Origin: Phenylobacterium sp. | Lineage (GTDB): Bacteria; Pseudomonadota; Alphaproteobacteria; Caulobacterales; Caulobacteraceae | Direction: 5' to 3' | Assembly (NCBI RefSeq): GCF_004297125.1 | Contig: NZ_SCVD01000039.1 | Coordinates: 248,001 to 312,000, forward strand | DNA length: 64,000 nt | Part shown: piece after piece, positions 60,823 through 64,000 of the stretch | How positions within the stretch are numbered: the stretch's first letter is position 1 | Layout: each line of letters begins with the position of its first letter | Notes under the pieces: generated by a model | What the model was told of the DNA's origin: nothing | The model's database searches: none | What the model saw: only the letters and a program-made list of their open reading frames with translations | Translations under genes and position numbers: made by a program

Positions 60823-61557
60823 ATGAGCGACCTTACGTTCAACAAGATCGCCGGCGCCGTCCTGGCGACGGGTCTGGCCATTGTCGGCCTTCGTGAGCTT
60901 TCGGCGGGTGTCTTCACCCCCGAGCATCCTTCCAAGCCCGGCTACATGGTCGAAGTCGCCGAAGAGGGCGGTGAAGGCGGCGCCGTCGCGGACACGCCGC
61001 CGGACTGGGGCACGGTCCTGCCGACGGCCAATGTGGCGGCGGGCGAAGCCACCTTCGCCAAGTGCAAGTCCTGCCACTCGATCCAGCAAGGCGGCCCGAA
61101 CGGCACCGGCCCGGACCTGTGGGGCGTCGTGGGCCGCAAGCCCGGCACGCACGGCGGCTTCGCCTATTCGGCGGGCATGACCGACTTCGGCGGCAAGCAG
61201 CCGGCCTGGGACTACGATCACCTCTACGAGTTCATCAAGGGCCCGCAGAAGTACATCCCCGGCACCAAGATGACCTTCGTCGGCATCAAGAAGCCGGAAG
61301 ACCGCATCAACCTGATCGCCTACCTCAAGTCGCAGGGCGGCACCCTGGCCGTCCCCGCGCCCGATCCGTCGCGTGCGCCCGGCGCGGCGGCCCCGGCGGC
61401 CGGCGCGGCTCCGGCCGCGGAAGGCGCCGCGGCTCCGGTGGCCGCCGAAGGCCAGCCCACCGCCACGACGGCCGCTCCGGCCTCCACCAGCGGCGGTCCG
61501 GCCGGCCAGGCTCCCGCCGCCCCCGGCGCGCCGGCTGCGGCCCCCGCGAAGAAATAG
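60823..61557 (+). CDS. Membrane-anchored c-type cytochrome (CycM-like)
   Basis: The protein has 244 residues. An uncleaved N-terminal helix (FNKIAGAVLATGLAIVGLRE) anchors it to the inner membrane. The class I domain holds the heme motif CKSCH near residues 81-85, followed by GGPNGTGPDLWGVVGRKPGT and the Met ligand in GTKMTFVG near 150. It carries electrons between the bc1 complex and a terminal oxidase. After about residue 175 comes a 65-residue Ala/Pro-rich tail. Its position opposite kdsB is one I recall from Caulobacterales. Confidence 0.94.
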   Translation: MSDLTFNKIAGAVLATGLAIVGLRELSAGVFTPEHPSKPGYMVEVAEEGGEGGAVADTPPDWGTVLPTANVAAGEATFAKCKSCHSIQQGGPNGTGPDLWGVVGRKPGTHGGFAYSAGMTDFGGKQPAWDYDHLYEFIKGPQKYIPGTKMTFVGIKKPEDRINLIAYLKSQGGTLAVPAPDPSRAPGAAAPAAGAAPAAEGAAAPVAAEGQPTATTAAPASTSGGPAGQAPAAPGAPAAAPAKK

Positions 61558-61581
61558 CGGCGGCGGAAAATTGGATTACGG

Positions 61582-61610
61582 AATGGCCGGGCTCAGTCCC
61601 GGCCATTTTC
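61582..61610. terminator. Terminator after the cytochrome gene
   Basis: AATGGCCGGG (61582-61591) pairs perfectly with CCCGGCCATT (61598-61607) around CTCAGT, then TTC. It lies between the convergent cytochrome and NlpC/P60 genes; the minus-strand side also ends in a T-containing stretch (TTCCGTAATCC). Confidence 0.85.
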
Positions 61611-61613
61611 GTT

Positions 61614-62447
61614 TCAGACCCGCCGATAGCCTGTCGGCTGGCCGGATCCCGCGCCGTCGATGCGGGCGATGGCCTCGGCGAGCGTTTCGACGACCGTCGC
61701 CATGTGATGGCCGTTGGCGTGGACGATGCGTCCCTCGCCGATCCCCAGCGCCACATGGCCTTTCCAGAACACCAGGTCGCCGCGGCCGAAGTCGGCCGCC
61801 TCGATCGGCGCACCGATCGCCTGTTGCTGGTCGGTGTCGCGCGGGCAGGCCCGGCCGCAGGCGAACAGCGCCTGCTGGATCAGCCCCGAGCAGTCGAGGC
61901 CCAGGCTCTCGCGGCCGCCCCAGAGGTAGGGCGCGCCCACGAAGCGCTCCGCCACCGCGGCCCAATCGTCCTCGAACTGGCCGATGGGCGACAGGTGCGC
62001 CGCGGTCATCCAGCCGGCGCCGGCGACCTTGGCCAGCCTGCCCTCGACGGCTTCCACCGTGACCAGGCTGTTGATCGAATAGGGGCCGAGCGCGCGCGAC
62101 TTGATGCTGGCTTCGGCGAAGGCGTAGGTGCGCAGGGCCGCGACGCGGTGCGTGGGCATCGGGCCGGCAAGGGCCAGGGCCGCCGCCTCCACGAAGCCCA
62201 CATAGCCGTCGCGGGCGGCCTGGCCGAACAGCCACGCGCCCTCTTCCTCCAGGACCTCGAACCGCTCGCCGAACAGAATCTGGTCCATCTGTTCGGAATT
62301 GGCGTCGGGCGCCGAGCGGATCGCCGCGGCGGGCGCCATGCAGCCCATGGCCTTGGGATCGAGGTACACCTCGGCTTCCAGCACGCCTTCCAGGCTGCGG
62401 GCGGCGATGCCGTCGCGCCAGGGCGTGATGCGCGGATCATGCTTCAT
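61614..62447 (-). CDS. NlpC/P60-family (C40) peptidase
   Basis: The protein has 277 residues. Two bacterial-SH3-like regions (about 30-150: IRSAPDANSEQMDQILFGER, GWMTAAHLSPIG) come before the C40 domain. The catalytic Cys is in LDCSGLIQQAL near residue 184 and the His in KGHVALGIGEG near 230, with a third polar residue in IVHANGHH. Such enzymes cut cell-wall peptides (gamma-D-Glu to diamino acid). No signal peptide is obvious. The start overlaps the M17 aminopeptidase stop, a pairing seen in related bacteria, suggesting peptide recycling. Confidence 0.93.
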   Translation of the reverse strand: MKHDPRITPWRDGIAARSLEGVLEAEVYLDPKAMGCMAPAAAIRSAPDANSEQMDQILFGERFEVLEEEGAWLFGQAARDGYVGFVEAAALALAGPMPTHRVAALRTYAFAEASIKSRALGPYSINSLVTVEAVEGRLAKVAGAGWMTAAHLSPIGQFEDDWAAVAERFVGAPYLWGGRESLGLDCSGLIQQALFACGRACPRDTDQQQAIGAPIEAADFGRGDLVFWKGHVALGIGEGRIVHANGHHMATVVETLAEAIARIDGAGSGQPTGYRRV

Positions 62448-63814
62448 GCGAAACGCTCGCGGATCATGCGGTAGAGGCCACGGATGGCCTGGGCTTCACC
62501 GCCGCCGGGGAATCCGGGACGGGCGCGGGGGTTCCACGCGAATATGTCTAGATGGACCCACGGGCCCGGCGGCGCAAACCGCTGCAGGAACAGGGCCGCC
62601 GTGACCGAACCCGCCTGGGCCCAGCCGTCGGGGTCGTTCTTGATCTCGGCCACGTCGCTGTCCAGCGCGTCGGCGTAGGGCTTCCAGAGCGGCATCCGCC
62701 ACAGGGGATCCGATTCCGCCTTGGCTGCCGAGTCGATCTGCGCCGCCAGCTCCTCGTCGTCCGTGTAGAACGGCGGAAGCTGCGGTCCGAGCGCGATCCG
62801 GGCCGCGCCGGTCAGGGTGGCCATGTCGATGGTCAGGGCCGGTTCCAGCTCGCCGGCCCGCGTCAGGGCGTCGGCCAGGATCAGGCGGCCCTCGGCGTCG
62901 GTGTTGCCCACCTCGATGGAGAGCCCCTTGCGGGAGGCCAGCACGTCGCCCGGCCGCATGGCGTCGCCCGAGATGGCGTTCTCCACCGCCGGCACCAGCA
63001 CCGCCAGGCGCACCGGCAGGCCGGCGGCCATGACCATGCGGCCCAGCGCGAGGGCGTGGGCGGCGCCGCCCATGTCCTTCTTCATCAGCCGCATGCCGGC
63101 CGACGGTTTGATGTCCAGGCCGCCGGTGTCGAACACCACGCCCTTGCCGACGATGCAGACCAGCGGCTTGCCCGGCTTGCCCCAGCTCATCTCGATGAAC
63201 CGCGGGCTGCGGGCGGGGTCGGCCGCGCGGCCGACGGCGTGGATGGCCGGGTAGTTGGCCTCCAGCAGGCCCTCGCCCTCGATCACCGTGATCGTGGCGC
63301 CGTGCTGCTCGGCGATCTCGCGGGCGATGGTCTCGATCTGCAGCGGCCCCATGTCGTTGGCCGGCGTGTTGACCATGTCGCGGGCCAGGGCGCAGGCGTG
63401 GGCCACCTGCCGGACCTCGGTGACGTCGGCGCCCTCCGCCAGCAGGCGGGGCCGTTCGCCTTCTCGTGTCTTGTAGCGGTCGAAGCGGTAGCCCCCCAGC
63501 GCGAAGGCCAGGGCGGCCTGGTCGGCGCCGACGGCGTCGGGCTTGCGGGCGATCCGATAGACGCCGCCCGGCAGCTTGGCGGGCAAGGCGCGGAAGGTCG
63601 TCCAGGCGTCGCCCGCGCCGAACAGGACGCGATCGAGCGCGCCCGTGGCGTCGGGGATCAGCAGGACCTGGCCCGGCTTGCCTTTGAACTCGGCGGTGCG
63701 GGCGAGCGCCGCGGCGAACGCATCGGCCTCCAGGGCCGCGGTCGTTTCGGCCTCGGTCATCGCGTGGATCGGCGTGACCGGCCCGTCCCAGGCCTCGAGG
63801 ATCGTCTCGCTCAT
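62444..63814 (-). CDS. Leucyl aminopeptidase family (M17)
   Basis: This 456-residue cytoplasmic two-metal aminopeptidase has the catalytic domain block IVGKGVVFDTGGLDIKPSAG (Lys and Asp ligands) near 219-238, MKKDMGGAAHALAL, and the family signature NTDAEGRLILADAL near 304-317. The N-terminal domain is divergent, as in the PepB/LAP-like alphaproteobacterial branch. It overlaps the NlpC/P60 gene by ATGA, and its start is 2 bases after the stop of the CpaA-like gene upstream. Confidence 0.95.
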   Translation of the reverse strand: MSETILEAWDGPVTPIHAMTEAETTAALEADAFAAALARTAEFKGKPGQVLLIPDATGALDRVLFGAGDAWTTFRALPAKLPGGVYRIARKPDAVGADQAALAFALGGYRFDRYKTREGERPRLLAEGADVTEVRQVAHACALARDMVNTPANDMGPLQIETIAREIAEQHGATITVIEGEGLLEANYPAIHAVGRAADPARSPRFIEMSWGKPGKPLVCIVGKGVVFDTGGLDIKPSAGMRLMKKDMGGAAHALALGRMVMAAGLPVRLAVLVPAVENAISGDAMRPGDVLASRKGLSIEVGNTDAEGRLILADALTRAGELEPALTIDMATLTGAARIALGPQLPPFYTDDEELAAQIDSAAKAESDPLWRMPLWKPYADALDSDVAEIKNDPDGWAQAGSVTAALFLQRFAPPGPWVHLDIFAWNPRARPGFPGGGEAQAIRGLYRMIRERFA

Positions 63815-63816
63815 GG

Positions 63817-64000
63817 TCAGAGCCCCACGGCTGCGGCGAAGGGGGAGCTCGCGAAGGCGGTGAGGGCGCCGATGGCGATCGCCAGGCCATAGGGGATGCC
63901 CTGCTCCCCGTCGGCCAGGCGGTTCACCCAGCGGGGGCCCAGCGCGACGATCGGGCGCAGGTTCGCGGAACGCAGCGACAGCAGCAGGATCGCCAGGCCG
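63817..64000 (-). CDS. cpaA: Prepilin peptidase CpaA-like, C-terminal end only
   Basis: About 61 C-terminal residues are visible; the rest is beyond the right edge. They contain a membrane segment (LAILLLSLRSANLRPIVALG) and GIPYGLAIAIGALTAFASSP, typical of the last helix of A24 type-IV prepilin peptidases of the CpaA group, which mature Flp/Tad pilins. The gene ends 2 bases before the M17 start. The catalytic Asp residues are not in view, so this is a good but partial identification. Confidence 0.75.
   Translation of the reverse strand, partial: GLAILLLSLRSANLRPIVALGPRWVNRLADGEQGIPYGLAIAIGALTAFASSPFAAAVGL

Overview
The window is high-GC alphaproteobacterial chromosome, almost certainly Caulobacteraceae (Phenylobacterium or Caulobacter type). 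The evidence is the gene order (map, rpmH-rnpA-yidC-engB, argB-HAD-dapD, dapE, truA-fmt-def; recR-ybaB-dnaX with a nearby SRP RNA gene; pheA-kdsB-cytochrome c), PEPxxWA-type surface proteins, a NodT-type efflux channel, and a CpaA-like prepilin peptidase at the right edge. Coding density is high, with many ATGA/GTGA overlaps. I found no insertion sequence, prophage, CRISPR array, tRNA or rRNA.

Layout. 1-8.3 kb: a truncated cytochrome P450, a small secreted protein, a Nudix hydrolase, a secreted phosphodiesterase, a response-regulator-like protein with an altered phosphorylation site, purA, a VOC protein coupled to a threonine/serine dehydratase, and an orphan FliK-like/FlhB-tail pair. 8.3-14.9 kb: a complete RND efflux operon (outer-membrane factor, adaptor, pump) opposite a TetR regulator. 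14.9-22.5 kb: an M28 peptidase, a DUF72 protein, a composite intergenic repeat, a probable degenerate EAL-domain protein, a dienoyl-CoA reductase-like SDR, a small secreted TonB-C-like protein and a chemoreceptor. 22.6-25.3 kb: a TetR-hydrolase-quinone oxidoreductase operon.

25.3-44.4 kb is the housekeeping core: methionine aminopeptidase, L34, RNase P protein, YidC, EngB, ArgB, DapD, DapE, TruA, Fmt, Def and RmuC. Among these genes lie three glycosyltransferase-like genes (two with TPRs), an acyl-CoA dehydrogenase, a Crp/Fnr regulator, a cupin and two small lipoproteins. 44.5-51.4 kb: an MFS carrier, an XRE-type regulator with a GCAAC/GTTGC operator array, RecR, YbaB, DnaX, a PEP-CTERM protein and the SRP RNA.

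51.5-64 kb: a host-attachment-like protein, a decayed PEP-CTERM tail, IF-1, a YghU-type GST, two small proteins behind a possible heat-shock promoter, NudC, a LytS/LytTR two-component system opposite a secreted S41 protease and a second PEP-CTERM protein, then PheA, KdsB, a membrane cytochrome c, an NlpC/P60 hydrolase, an M17 aminopeptidase and the end of a CpaA-like peptidase.

The strongest candidate for an uncharacterised system is the LytS/LytTR-S41 protease-PEP-CTERM locus at 55.2-59.1 kb, whose divergent promoter region carries an 11-bp tandem direct repeat. Others are the XRE operator array, the twin hairpins with identical loops after the chemoreceptor, the degenerate EAL protein and the small putative heat-shock gene pair. 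All functional statements come from reading the sequence and recalling families; no search was run.
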